Under the pieces are notes generated by a model that was not told the origin of the DNA, did no database searches, and saw nothing but the letters and a program-made list of their open reading frames with translations. Positions 53,556 through 62,925 of a stretch of DNA of 64,000 nt are shown one piece after another. Numbering within the stretch: position 1 is the first letter of the stretch; every line of letters starts with the position of its first letter. The stretch covers positions 1 to 64,000 of the forward strand of contig JAGZKI010000001.1 of the NCBI GenBank assembly GCA_018365265.1, read 5' to 3'. The stretch is from Streptococcus parasanguinis. Its GTDB lineage: Bacteria; Bacillota; Bacilli; Lactobacillales; Streptococcaceae. The position numbers were made by a program, and so were the translations under genes.

Positions 53556-54914
53556 TCATTTTTTGATTTTTTTCACACGAATAATAACTTCACCTAAGAT
53601 AAGACAAACTAATGAACCAATAGTTACAGGTAATTTATCAGCTAATGTTACTTCATCAAAAGATAATGGGAACGCTGTAAATAAAAGCGAAATCAAAATC
53701 ATAACAATTGGAATTACAACCATAATTTTTAAAATAAAATCACTTCCTCCTACTTTAAAAGGTCGAGGAGTTTCTGGATCTATTTTTCTTAACTTATAAA
53801 ATGCTGGAAAAACTGGTATATAAGAAAGCAGGAACATAACAAGGTTTAATGAGAAGAAGGCCCAAAACAAATCCTGATTTGGTAATATTGGTGCAATGAC
53901 TACTACAAATGTCGCAACAAAACCATTTGCTAAAGCTGATCCAATTGGCATGTTATTCTTTTTACTACGTTTTGCAAAAAACTTTGGCATATCTCCGTTT
54001 TCTGCAGCATAACATGCCGTGTTATTCACTCCTAATGACCATGAAATCATATTTCCAAAAAGAGTTAGTAAGAATAGAAATGCCATTAAAATTATAAACC
54101 ATCCATTTTCTGATCCGGTCAAAAGTTTAAAGCTGTCCATCATACCACTACTAGTAGAAATTTTATCAACAGGAATCGCTACACCAATACCAAATGCAGA
54201 AAATATATAAATAGCTGCAATAACTAAACCTGCAACAATTATAGATTGAGGTATTTGTTTTTTAGGATTCTCCATATCATCTGCACACGTACAAATAACC
54301 TCAAAGCCAAGTAGATTAAAAATAATAACAGAAATAAATGATAGACTGTTTAAATCAAATGATGGTAAAAGTGAATCCAACGTAATTTTATTAGCCATTC
54401 CTTTTGTAAAGGCAATATATAATCCCAAGACTCCCACTAATAGAGCTAATATCATTTTTATAATTGCCGCACCATTGAGGATCCATACGCTATCACTTGC
54501 AGGATAAAAGCTTATCCATATAATTAACCAAATAAATACAAGTTCAATTAATAATGTCCATAACATTGAAAACTCAACTCCTGTTATCGTTGTCAACAAA
54601 CCAGGAGTCATAACAGCTAGTGATGCTAACCACAATGGAAAATTAATCCAATAATACCAGGAGGTCCTTGAGCCCCATCGGTGTCCAAACGCCTTCGTCA
54701 CCCAATCATAAATTCCACCATCACCTATATAAGTAGTACCTAATTCAGCTGAAATCAATCCGTATGGTAACAAAAAGGCAATTAATAAAAATAACCACCA
54801 AAAGAATTGAGAATTCCCAATCGCTGCAACTGGAGCTGCAGCTTCTGCAACAAATACTACACATATTACAGTTAATACTGTAGTAAACAAACTAAATTTT
54901 TTCTTTTCTTCCAT
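53556..54914 (-). CDS. aguD: Agmatine/putrescine antiporter
   Basis: This 452-residue APC-superfamily transporter has about 12 membrane segments. It exchanges extracellular agmatine for putrescine, completing the deiminase pathway. The first helix region LTVICVVFVAEAAAPVAAIG and the NLLGFEVICTCADDMENPKKQ segment are APC-like. The substrate assignment rests on its position between aguB and aguA. AAGGAAGGAG precedes the ATG. Confidence 0.9.
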   Translation of the reverse strand: MEEKKKFSLFTTVLTVICVVFVAEAAAPVAAIGNSQFFWWLFLLIAFLLPYGLISAELGTTYIGDGGIYDWVTKAFGHRWGSRTSWYYWINFPLWLASLAVMTPGLLTTITGVEFSMLWTLLIELVFIWLIIWISFYPASDSVWILNGAAIIKMILALLVGVLGLYIAFTKGMANKITLDSLLPSFDLNSLSFISVIIFNLLGFEVICTCADDMENPKKQIPQSIIVAGLVIAAIYIFSAFGIGVAIPVDKISTSSGMMDSFKLLTGSENGWFIILMAFLFLLTLFGNMISWSLGVNNTACYAAENGDMPKFFAKRSKKNNMPIGSALANGFVATFVVVIAPILPNQDLFWAFFSLNLVMFLLSYIPVFPAFYKLRKIDPETPRPFKVGGSDFILKIMVVIPIVMILISLLFTAFPLSFDEVTLADKLPVTIGSLVCLILGEVIIRVKKIKK

Positions 54915-54977
54915 TTTTTTCTCCTTCCTTTAAGAGGAGAGTTATAACATCGTCAATTTAAAGCAAATTGATCCTTT

Positions 54978-55991
54978 TTATTTTAAAAATGATTCCAGTT
55001 CTGCTTTAGCTACAGATTGTTTTTCAAGGTCATATGGATGTCGTTTTTCAAAATCACGAAGTAGATAAACTAAGATACCTCGCATTGAAGTTAAACGATT
55101 TTCCGCCTCATCAAAACAAACTGAATTTGGGCCATCCATCACTTCATCAGACACTTCTTCGCCACGTGTAGCAGGTAAACAGTGCATGAATTTGCAATTT
55201 TCTCCTGCTTTTGCCATCATCTCTGAATCAACATGATATTTAGGATAGAAAATCTTCATACGTTCTTCTTCTGATAATTCCGCTTCATATAAGCCATACC
55301 ATACATCAGTATATAAGAAATCTGCACCAGTAATTGAATCTATATCATCAGTTACCAAATATTTACCACCTGATAGTTTACAAATTTCATCATATTTTGA
55401 CTTATGCATATCATTTAATTGGAATCCCTTCGGACCGAAGTGAACAAATTCCATACCCATTTTCAATGTAATTAATCCTAAAGAGAAGCATACTTGAGTT
55501 GCATCTCCTACAAATACTACTTTACAATCTTCTAATTTTTTTCCTTTCGGCAAGTTTTCAATAATCGTAATCAGATCTCCCAATTCTTGTGTAGGATGAT
55601 TATAATCACTCATACCATTAATTACTGGTACTTGAGAAAATTTTGCTAAATCAACTACACTCTTATGACGCTCAACACGTGCCATTATAATATCTGTTAA
55701 GCGAGAAACCACGGTTGCTGTATCTTCTAGTGTTTCGTGTCCTCCTAGTTGAATTTGACCGGGTGCCAAATATTGTGCGTGCCCTCCAAGTTGAGTCATA
55801 GCAGTTTCAAAAGAAATCCGTGTTCTTGTAGATGATTGTTGAAAAATCATACCTAGAGTTTTATTTTTCAACAAAGGTGGGTAATACCCATTTTTAATAC
55901 AAGCTTTAATCTTAAGAGATAGCCCAGCCATTTCTAAAAGTTGCTCTTTAGAGAACTCTTCTGTTGTAATATAATCAATTTTATTGCTCAT
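54978..55991 (-). CDS. aguB: Putrescine carbamoyltransferase
   Basis: This 337-residue transcarbamylase converts N-carbamoylputrescine and phosphate to putrescine and carbamoyl phosphate. Carbamoyl phosphate motifs are [20 protein letters not shown] and [10 protein letters not shown]. In place of the ornithine-binding SMG loop it has [13 protein letters not shown], which points to putrescine rather than ornithine. AGGAGG lies 10 bases from the ATG. No carbamate kinase gene is in the cluster. Confidence 0.93.
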   Translation of the reverse strand: MSNKIDYITTEEFSKEQLLEMAGLSLKIKACIKNGYYPPLLKNKTLGMIFQQSSTRTRISFETAMTQLGGHAQYLAPGQIQLGGHETLEDTATVVSRLTDIIMARVERHKSVVDLAKFSQVPVINGMSDYNHPTQELGDLITIIENLPKGKKLEDCKVVFVGDATQVCFSLGLITLKMGMEFVHFGPKGFQLNDMHKSKYDEICKLSGGKYLVTDDIDSITGADFLYTDVWYGLYEAELSEEERMKIFYPKYHVDSEMMAKAGENCKFMHCLPATRGEEVSDEVMDGPNSVCFDEAENRLTSMRGILVYLLRDFEKRHPYDLEKQSVAKAELESFLK

Positions 55992-56064
55992 AATTGAGAC
56001 CTCCTGTGTTGTTATGCTTTAATGATATTGCAAAATTTTTTAGTTTGCGATAAACTTAAAGGTG

Positions 56065-56100
56065 TAAACCCTCTTTTTTAAAAGTTTAAGTACTAAACCC
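56065..56100. promoter_or_regulatory. Repeated TAAACCC sites in the aguB-aguR intergenic region
   Basis: TAAACCC occurs at 56065-56071 and 56094-56100, 29 bases apart, with similar bases around both (GGGTTTA..TT..AAG/AAC on the minus strand). A near-palindrome GTTTAAGTACTAAAC covers 56084-56098. No strong -35 for aguB is seen, fitting an activator-dependent promoter; AguR is the likely ligand. Confidence 0.45.
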
Positions 56101-56214
56101 AGTATTTATACTTTCAAAAATGTAATGCTATTTTAAATATAAACTCTCTATTTTATTCCTTTTAGATAAAGTTTAGAGTTTTAATTAGTTTCACAGAATA
56201 AATGGAGGCTAAAT

Positions 56215-57186
56215 ATGATTGAAATAGTTTATATATACAATGTATTTTTAATTATACTGTATACTTTGACCCTTGGTATTGTATTGACCTATTCTTTAAA
56301 CTCAGAAAAGGATAAAAAATACTTATTTTTTGTAGTCGGTTTATATCTTGTTTTTTTTATTTTTGATAATCTGATCCTTTCAATGACAGAAATAATTAAA
56401 GATTTCGGAAACACATATAACCAACACTTTATGGGAGTTCCTTTTGTGAAAACTGTCATATATCTTGTTAATAATATTTGTCAGTTTTGGATAGTTGCTA
56501 GACTGAGGAAAGAAACACCTTTATTAACCCACTATTGCTTTATTTCAATTACTTTCATATGGATGGCTTTCCCAATTCTAAACAATTCTCCATTAAGAGT
56601 TTTTATGTACTATTTGCCCAATCAGCTTCTTTTGATTTATACTGGTATATATGCGAGACGAAATCTAACATCTTTAAATATTAGTAGTCGAAATAAAAAT
56701 TACTTAAAAACTATTTCAAATATCGGAGTGCTATTTGGTATTCTAATTATCTTAGAAGATTTATTTGTTATTTTTAATATAGATTCGTATGATTTGTTGA
56801 ATCTACGAATTCAAAATAGAAATATGTGTGAAGACATGTTTACTATTGCTGTTTGTTATTTAATAATCAAATATATTCTTTCTGATTGGAAAGCTATTTC
56901 GAATGTAGAAGAACAATTAAGTTCATTTGATAAATCCCCAAAAATTGACAACCCTAGTACACTAGATCTATTCTCTGAAAAACTTCATTTAACTGAACGT
57001 GAAAAAGAAATTCTTCCTCTACTTCTTGAACACAAAAACAATCAGGAAATTGCGGATCAATTGTTTCTTTCAGTTGGAACTGTGAAGACACATGTACACA
57101 ATATTTTTATAAAACTTGAGATCACTAAACGAAATCAACTTTTCGAAGTATATAATTCCTTTGAAAACGAACATCCTGAGCAATAA
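56215..57186 (+). CDS. aguR: LuxR-type membrane regulator of agmatine genes
   Basis: This 323-residue protein has six or seven hydrophobic segments in residues 1-225, then a LuxR helix-turn-helix ([20 protein letters not shown], then [20 protein letters not shown]). The design matches AguR of Streptococcus mutans, a membrane-bound activator that responds to agmatine. It is divergent from aguB with a 223-base shared regulatory region. GGAGG is 7 bases from the ATG. The gene is AT-rich like the rest of the island. Confidence 0.85.
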   Translation: MIEIVYIYNVFLIILYTLTLGIVLTYSLNSEKDKKYLFFVVGLYLVFFIFDNLILSMTEIIKDFGNTYNQHFMGVPFVKTVIYLVNNICQFWIVARLRKETPLLTHYCFISITFIWMAFPILNNSPLRVFMYYLPNQLLLIYTGIYARRNLTSLNISSRNKNYLKTISNIGVLFGILIILEDLFVIFNIDSYDLLNLRIQNRNMCEDMFTIAVCYLIIKYILSDWKAISNVEEQLSSFDKSPKIDNPSTLDLFSEKLHLTEREKEILPLLLEHKNNQEIADQLFLSVGTVKTHVHNIFIKLEITKRNQLFEVYNSFENEHPEQ

Positions 57187-57220
57187 TTGTGTCATAGTCC
57201 CGACTTTCAAAGATAGAAAT

Positions 57221-57249
57221 AAAAAAAGGTCCCCAGTGGACCTTTTTTT
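57221..57249. terminator. Terminator after aguR
   Basis: AAAAAAAGGTCC pairs perfectly with GGACCTTTTTTT around five bases and can act in both directions. Confidence 0.92.
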
Positions 57250-57318
57250 CACTAGCTTAAAATTAGAATTTAGCAACCCTAAAAATGTCTTATAAAATAT
57301 AACAATCATTAAACACAC

Positions 57319-57352
57319 AAAAAGCACTCTGACTTATTGTCAGCAGTGCTTT
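57319..57352 (-). terminator. Terminator of the DUF1002 gene
   Basis: AAAGCACT and TGAC pair with AGTGCTTT and GTCA; the minus strand continues with TTTTT. Confidence 0.85.
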
Positions 57353-57362
57353 CCTGCTATTT

Positions 57363-58373
57363 TTAGCCAACTAAACCACTAAAGAATTTGACAATGGCAT
57401 TCCAGATGGCGCCGAAGAAGCCGGCAATGGCATTCCACGCATTTGTGAAGAAGTTTCCACTGTCTTTTAAAATGGCATTGGTATCAAAATTCAGATTGAT
57501 ATTGTTAAAGGTATCGCCTGCCTTGTCTACGATACTATCTTTCAGATCCGACAAGGTCTTCGTAAAGCTTTTGCTACTGATGACGCTACTCTTTGAAAGA
57601 TTCACTGCGAAATTCACGATCAAATTGATCTGGTTACCTGTCACAGTTGTATCCAGCTTATAATTTTTCAGGGTTTCTTCGACGATCTTTCGAATATCAT
57701 CTTTGCTTAAATCCTGATTGTTCTGTTTGGCATTGGCTACTGCCGTTTTTATGTCGGTCAATGCTACGTTTAACTTATCCGCATCGAAGTTTTTCTTACC
57801 AGCGTTTTCTTCATTGATCCCGGATAAAGTCTTTAACTCTTCTTGGGCCAGATCTTTGCTTTCTTGAGAAACTTTGGCACCATTTTTCTCAAGCGAGTAA
57901 TAGATCCCAGCCAAGGCACTTTCTCCGGTCACTTGGATAGGGGAAGCTACTGTAATTTGAGCATGCTCCAATCCAAGTGTAACGGCTGCATTACGATACA
58001 TATCTGCAGTGACCTTGGTGATATTTTGAGGTGTCACGATATTCACTTCTAGTGGCTTATTTTTGCCTAATTTTTGAATTTTAACAGAGGAATAAAGTTC
58101 CAAACTATCATCGTTGGCAACGTTCATAATCGAAGAATAAACCTCTGGTGTCATGGTCTTCCACTCTTCTTTATCTTTTGAACTATCGTAGTTCAAGAGA
58201 CTCAAGGTTTGTTCGATTTGACTTTGGTCCAGCGAATAACCCAAAACATAGTCTGGTTTGACATAGGTTTCGTCGATGACTTTCTGCACATTGCTATCTG
58301 CAGAAACCCGAGGGACAGCGGTAAACAAGACTAAAGTCGTCGTTACAAACAATGCAATCTTCTTTAATTTCAT
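57363..58373 (-). CDS. Secreted DUF1002 protein
   Basis: This 336-residue protein has a signal peptide (KKIALFVTTTLVLFTAVPRVSA) cleaved before DSNVQKV. The body carries TYVKPDYVLGYSLDQSQ and AQITVASPIQVTGESALAGIY, which are typical of DUF1002. The C-terminus is a strongly amphipathic helix rich in Trp and Phe (WNAIAGFFGAIWNAIVKFF), suggesting membrane or wall association. Function is unknown. The promoter carries a CiaR-type direct repeat, so envelope-stress control by CiaRH is likely. Confidence 0.85.
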   Translation of the reverse strand: MKLKKIALFVTTTLVLFTAVPRVSADSNVQKVIDETYVKPDYVLGYSLDQSQIEQTLSLLNYDSSKDKEEWKTMTPEVYSSIMNVANDDSLELYSSVKIQKLGKNKPLEVNIVTPQNITKVTADMYRNAAVTLGLEHAQITVASPIQVTGESALAGIYYSLEKNGAKVSQESKDLAQEELKTLSGINEENAGKKNFDADKLNVALTDIKTAVANAKQNNQDLSKDDIRKIVEETLKNYKLDTTVTGNQINLIVNFAVNLSKSSVISSKSFTKTLSDLKDSIVDKAGDTFNNINLNFDTNAILKDSGNFFTNAWNAIAGFFGAIWNAIVKFFSGLVG

Positions 58374-58481
58374 CTTTTTCTTCTTTCTAATTCAAATCAA
58401 ATCTGGAATCTCTTATTACTTTTCTCACCTCACTAGGGATGAAAAAAGAAGTAAATAAAGAGTTTACCCACTTCGATTTTC

Positions 58482-58514
58482 ATTATACAGTTGATTTCTT
58501 AAAACTAGCTTACA
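58482..58514 (-). promoter_or_regulatory. CiaR-type promoter of the DUF1002 gene
   Basis: On the minus strand TGTAAG-CTAGT-TTTAAG (58514-58498) fits the CiaR direct repeat TTTAAG-N5-TTTAAG with one change. It is followed after exactly 10 bases by TATAAT (58487-58482), the spacing known for CiaR-activated promoters in pneumococcus. Confidence 0.7.
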
Positions 58515-58580
58515 GTTTTTTTAAGAATGCATGACATTTTTATTTTCCCTAAAAATCGGAGGCAGAATTGATCAACTTTA

Positions 58581-58600
58581 AAAAGAGCCAATCGGCTCTC
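58581..58600 (-). terminator. Terminator of the lysozyme-like gene
   Basis: AGAGCC pairs with GGCTCT around GATT; five T residues follow on the minus strand. Confidence 0.85.
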
Positions 58601-58610
58601 TGGAAAATGA

Positions 58611-59213
58611 TTAAAACCATGAAAATAACTTCATAATCGTCATATTGGTTTCTACTAAACGGGAATAATAAATATTACCCCCATTAATGTAGAGTTCCAT
58701 CCCGTTTAAAAGAGAGATAGGGTGGAGGTAAAGATAAGTTTCACCGGTTACATTGCCAAGACTTGGCGCTACTACATCCCGTGAATAAGCCCGGGCCAAC
58801 TCTAGGGAATTTGTTCCACCGTGTTTTGCGACGTAATCGATGTAGTCTTTCCCAAAATTATAGGCTTGAACCGCAGTCCAGCTATCAACGCCTTTTTTCT
58901 TTGCTTCTTTTAACTCATCCGAAAGAGTTTGAATTCCTTGGCGAATACTGGCCTTATTATCACTAATAGTATTGGTCTCACCACTTGCACTCTCACTCGC
59001 CTGCATGACATCGTCTTCTCTGCCTTTGGTCTCCGTATAGATCATAGCAAGAATGAGGTTTTCATTGGCCGTGGTGTCCTCTTCAGCAAGGACTTCTCTA
59101 ACCAGGGAGCGGTACTGCATGACTTGTTTGACATCATGGTGGATCTGAATTCCCTTGTAGATTCCAAATATTAGTAAGATGAATAAGAAGATCTTCACTA
59201 TACGTTTAATCAT
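58611..59213 (-). CDS. Lysozyme-like membrane-anchored protein (PvaA-like)
   Basis: This 200-residue protein has an N-terminal helix ([17 protein letters not shown]) that is uncleaved or a signal anchor, then a lysozyme-like domain. The segment [23 protein letters not shown] contains the Glu expected for a transglycosylase, and [14 protein letters not shown] is the matching second motif. It resembles pneumococcal vaccine antigen A. Its start overlaps the stop of the NdpA-like gene by one base. Confidence 0.87.
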   Translation of the reverse strand: MIKRIVKIFLFILLIFGIYKGIQIHHDVKQVMQYRSLVREVLAEEDTTANENLILAMIYTETKGREDDVMQASESASGETNTISDNKASIRQGIQTLSDELKEAKKKGVDSWTAVQAYNFGKDYIDYVAKHGGTNSLELARAYSRDVVAPSLGNVTGETYLYLHPISLLNGMELYINGGNIYYSRLVETNMTIMKLFSWF

Positions 59214-60187
59214 TATTTACTCTGTATATCCTCAATATTTTTGATCAAAATAGAATAGGTTCCGTTCTCGTTTAGAATAAATTCAACAGATTCTGCATCT
59301 TCATAGACATTATTCGGAACGATCAGTTCAATTCCATTTGACAATGACAATTTCTGATTTTCGAACTTCTTCAACTGGCGACTTGCATCAATCTCTTCAA
59401 AGGTGACAGGCTCTGGTACAGCTTCTTTAACTTGGTCAATAAAACTGAGGCGAGCTGTCAAATTATCGTCAAAGAGATCATCTGCTAATTTCTCTGGAGA
59501 GAGTTTATTTTCTTCCTCGATATGATTGAAAATAGCTGATTTAACCTTTGATTGAAATTGAAAATCATCTGTATTAAAGCTTTCCGCAATCTTCTGGGCT
59601 GTTTTTTCTAGAGCCTTGATCGATTTTTTAGGAGAAATCTTGGGTTGCGCCTGCAAGAGATTCTCAGAAAAATAATTCAAGAAGGTCCCGTTATACTTGA
59701 TCCGTTTTTCAATCAAGTGGTATTTGCGGCTTTGAAGATTAATGACCAAGGCCTCATCAGCACCAGTCCCGAAACCAGGCAGATTGTTTTGCGTCAGCTT
59801 AATCGGATTATCCACTTCACCACCAAGATGCGTCAGGGTTTCCCGTAAGGCAATCCGAAGAAAGGCAAAATGGTCCACCCCTTCTTTTGAGAATTGAATG
59901 AACACCAAATCGTTGGTTTTTTGATTCTCAGAGACGACAAATTCTTCCTTCCAACGATTCGCTACTGCTACCGAAGTTTCTAATAGGTCATCTGAAATCA
60001 TCTCAAGAAAAGGATTGTCCTCTTCGAAAATACCGGTCCTGGCTTCATCAGAGTAGACCCGTTCAATCTTCTTACGCAAGTATTCCTCGATTTTAGGTGT
60101 GATATTGAGAAATTTATCTGCCAGATAGAGATCGGTATCGTCTGGGCTAAATTGATGAATGATGGCTTTTTTTACGTAAATATCCAT
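59213..60187 (-). CDS. Nucleoid-associated protein, NdpA/YejK family
   Basis: This 324-residue protein resembles the 37-kDa nucleoid-associated protein family. It begins with a short conserved strand ([20 protein letters not shown]), followed by a mixed alpha/beta body. [20 protein letters not shown] and [18 protein letters not shown] are family-typical. It is tightly coupled to the lysozyme-like gene and 8 bases after glyA, the same order I recall in pneumococcus. DNA binding is inferred from the family. Confidence 0.85.
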   Translation of the reverse strand: MDIYVKKAIIHQFSPDDTDLYLADKFLNITPKIEEYLRKKIERVYSDEARTGIFEEDNPFLEMISDDLLETSVAVANRWKEEFVVSENQKTNDLVFIQFSKEGVDHFAFLRIALRETLTHLGGEVDNPIKLTQNNLPGFGTGADEALVINLQSRKYHLIEKRIKYNGTFLNYFSENLLQAQPKISPKKSIKALEKTAQKIAESFNTDDFQFQSKVKSAIFNHIEEENKLSPEKLADDLFDDNLTARLSFIDQVKEAVPEPVTFEEIDASRQLKKFENQKLSLSNGIELIVPNNVYEDAESVEFILNENGTYSILIKNIEDIQSK

Positions 60188-60195
60188 AAGATGGT

Positions 60196-61452
60196 TTAGT
60201 CCTCGTAAAGTGGAAAGGCGTCTGTCAAGGCTTTGACTTGGCTACGCACTTCGTCTAATACTTCTTGCTTGTCCGCATTCTTCAGCGCTTTGATCATCAG
60301 TTCAGCAACGGTGCGACTTTCTTTTTCACCAAAACCACGAGCGGTGATGGCTGCTGCACCAATCCGAATCCCACTGGTCTTAAATGGAGACAAGGTTTCA
60401 TAAGGAATAGAGTTCTTGTTGAGAGTGATATTAACTTCATCCAACAAGTTTTGCGCCACTTTCCCATTTTCAACGACTTTAGTGACGTCGACAAGGAAAA
60501 GGTGGTTCTCTGTTCCGCCTGAAATAACGCGGAAATCAGGATCTTGCAAGAAGACATCAGCCATGGCCTGACTGTTCTTAATCACATTAGCTGCATACTC
60601 TTTAAAGGCAGGATCCAGCGCTTCTTTGAAGGCGACAGCTTTGGCTGCAATGACATGCTCCAACGGTCCTCCTTGAATACCTGGGAAGATAGCTGAATTG
60701 ATCTTCTTGGCCAAGTCTTCATCATTGGTCAAGATCAAGCCACCACGAGGGCCACGAAGGGTCTTGTGAGTGGTCGTGGTCGTGATATGAGCATAAGGCA
60801 CTGGACTTGGATGAAGACCTGCTGCCACGAGACCAGCAATATGAGCCATGTCAACCATGAGCTTGGCTCCTACTGCATCCGCAATCTCACGGAATTTTGA
60901 GAAATCAATAATCTGAGAGTAGGCTGAGGCACCAGCAACGATGAGTTTTGGCTTCACTTCTTGGGCTTGTTTTAAGATGGCGTCAAAATCCAAGAGTTCT
61001 GTTTCAGGATCTACACTATAGGACACAAAGTTATAGGTTTGACCAGAGAAGCTCACAGAAGCTCCGTGCGTCAAATGCCCACCGGCAGCTAAATCCATCC
61101 CCATGACAGTATCACCAGGCTCAATCAAGGCCATATAGGCAGCACAGTTTGCCTGACTTCCTGAATGCGGTTGAACGTTAGCAAATTTAGCCCCAAAGAT
61201 TTCTTTGGCACGCTCGATCGCGAGACTTTCGACCACATCAACCACATCAGTCCCACCGTAGTAACGGCGACCTGGATAACCTTCTGCATATTTATTGGTC
61301 AGAATAGACCCTTGCGCTGCCATAACCGCCTTAGAGACGACATTTTCAGAAGCAATCAACTCGATATTGTTTTGTTGGCGTTCCTCTTCTTTAGCGATCG
61401 CATTCCATAGGTCTGCATCATAGGCTTTGTAATCTTCTTTATCAAAAATCAT
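60196..61452 (-). CDS. glyA: Serine hydroxymethyltransferase
   Basis: This 418-residue PLP enzyme interconverts serine and glycine with tetrahydrofolate. The PLP lysine is in [31 protein letters not shown] and [19 protein letters not shown] are conserved. AAGGAG is 7 bases before ATG 61452; an in-frame ATG 12 codons upstream lacks support and the shorter form fits known streptococcal proteins. It lies 35 bases after tsaC. Confidence 0.97.
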   Translation of the reverse strand: MIFDKEDYKAYDADLWNAIAKEEERQQNNIELIASENVVSKAVMAAQGSILTNKYAEGYPGRRYYGGTDVVDVVESLAIERAKEIFGAKFANVQPHSGSQANCAAYMALIEPGDTVMGMDLAAGGHLTHGASVSFSGQTYNFVSYSVDPETELLDFDAILKQAQEVKPKLIVAGASAYSQIIDFSKFREIADAVGAKLMVDMAHIAGLVAAGLHPSPVPYAHITTTTTHKTLRGPRGGLILTNDEDLAKKINSAIFPGIQGGPLEHVIAAKAVAFKEALDPAFKEYAANVIKNSQAMADVFLQDPDFRVISGGTENHLFLVDVTKVVENGKVAQNLLDEVNITLNKNSIPYETLSPFKTSGIRIGAAAITARGFGEKESRTVAELMIKALKNADKQEVLDEVRSQVKALTDAFPLYED

Positions 61453-61487
61453 CCGTCTACTCCTTATTAAAAATTTTTTTATATACA

Positions 61488-62102
61488 TTATGACAGAGGA
61501 AGGTCATCTTCCTCAAAGATAAGCTCGGGCACTTGTGCAAGCAAATTAGCTTTCGTAATCGAACCTTGTCGTAAAATCCTGGCCTTGGTCCCAGAAATAT
61601 CTAGGATAGTCGAATCTTGCCCAGTAAGGAAAGCATCGTCCTCAAAGCCAGGAATTACCTGATCGAATTCTTTTACAATAGCTTTATACTTTGTTCCGCT
61701 AGCATGTCCAGATAGATTTGCAGAAGGACCGACTAAAGGACCATATTTACGAATTAATTCCAATGTCTTTGGATGGGCTGGCATCCGAAAGCCAACCGTA
61801 GACATCCCTGAATGAATCCATTCTGGCACCTTTTCATTAGCCTGAAGAATAATAGTTAAAGGCCCAGGTAAAAATGATTCAATCAGTTTTGTTAAATAGC
61901 TAGGTTGATTTTTCGAATAAATTCGAACATCTTCTTCGTCAGCTACATTCAAGTTCAGGGCTTTCTTTCTAGGTCTACGTTTTAATTCGTAAATATAATC
62001 AACTGCCTCTTGATCCAAAGCTTTAGCGAAAATGCCATAGACTGTTTCAGTTGGCAGAATAACCGCACGTCCTGCTTCTAATTCTTTCTCAATGTGATCC
62101 AT
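61488..62102 (-). CDS. tsaC: L-threonylcarbamoyladenylate synthase (Sua5/YrdC family)
   Basis: This 204-residue enzyme makes threonylcarbamoyl-AMP for t6A37 tRNA modification. The YrdC fold is seen in [40 protein letters not shown] and [12 protein letters not shown]. It lacks the C-terminal Sua5 domain, so it is the short form. It overlaps prmC by 14 bases, so these translation-related genes are coupled. Confidence 0.93.
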   Translation of the reverse strand: MDHIEKELEAGRAVILPTETVYGIFAKALDQEAVDYIYELKRRPRKKALNLNVADEEDVRIYSKNQPSYLTKLIESFLPGPLTIILQANEKVPEWIHSGMSTVGFRMPAHPKTLELIRKYGPLVGPSANLSGHASGTKYKAIVKEFDQVIPGFEDDAFLTGQDSTILDISGTKARILRQGSITKANLLAQVPELIFEEDDLPLS

Positions 62103-62925
62103 TGTCTACTACTACCATTCTATCTTGTCCAAATTGGTCTTTCAAAACTCGAACTTGTTTGTTGGAAAATGCCTCTTGAAAAAGCTCTTTTACCTTGCTT
62201 CCTTGCTTATAGCCAATTTCTAGATAGATCTTTCCTTCTGGTGTTAAAACACTTGGTGCTTGCTGAGCAATTTTTTCGTAGATGGCATAGCCATCACGGT
62301 CTGCAAAGAGAGCTAAGTGAGGTTCAGAGGCTAATACATTAGCTCCAACTTCTTCTACATCGTCCTGTGAGATATAGGGTGGATTGGAAACAATCAAGTC
62401 GTAAGGACCTTTTAGATGATCCAGAACATCAGAATACTTAAAATTAAGGATTACTTCTAACTGCTGGGCATTTTCTTGAGCAAGCTCCAAAGCCTCCTCT
62501 GACACATCACTAGCTTGAATCTGCCAGTTAGGTCTAGCAAGGGCTATGCTAATGGCAATGGCACCACTTCCTGTTCCAATATCCAGAACTCGTAAGGATT
62601 CCCCATCGTTTTCCTCAAGTATGAGAGCGACCAACTCCTCAGTCTCTGGGCGTGGAATCAGCACGCGCTCATCAACTGTAAAAACATGGCCACAAAATTC
62701 TGCACTCCCAATAATATATTGGGCAGGGATGTGATGTTTCAACTGCTCAAAGATGGATCGAAGCAAGTCCTGATCCTCTACTTCCACTTCTTTTTGCAAG
62801 GCAAGGACAAAGTCTGTAAAGGTCCAGTTTTTTAAAGCACGATATGCGAAGGAGAGGCTTTCTGCTTCCTCTCCAACTGCTATTAATGCTTCTTCATACT
62901 GGGCTAATAATGATCCCAACAACAT
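62089..62925 (-). CDS. prmC: Release factor glutamine methyltransferase
   Basis: This 278-residue SAM methyltransferase modifies the Gln of the GGQ loop of release factors, including PrfA encoded just upstream. The SAM motif is VLDIGTGSGAIAIS, and the catalytic NPPY is in LIVSNPPYISQDD. The helical N-domain is present. Its start overlaps the prfA stop codon, so substrate and enzyme are made together. Confidence 0.95.
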   Translation of the reverse strand: MLLGSLLAQYEEALIAVGEEAESLSFAYRALKNWTFTDFVLALQKEVEVEDQDLLRSIFEQLKHHIPAQYIIGSAEFCGHVFTVDERVLIPRPETEELVALILEENDGESLRVLDIGTGSGAIAISIALARPNWQIQASDVSEEALELAQENAQQLEVILNFKYSDVLDHLKGPYDLIVSNPPYISQDDVEEVGANVLASEPHLALFADRDGYAIYEKIAQQAPSVLTPEGKIYLEIGYKQGSKVKELFQEAFSNKQVRVLKDQFGQDRMVVVDNGSH

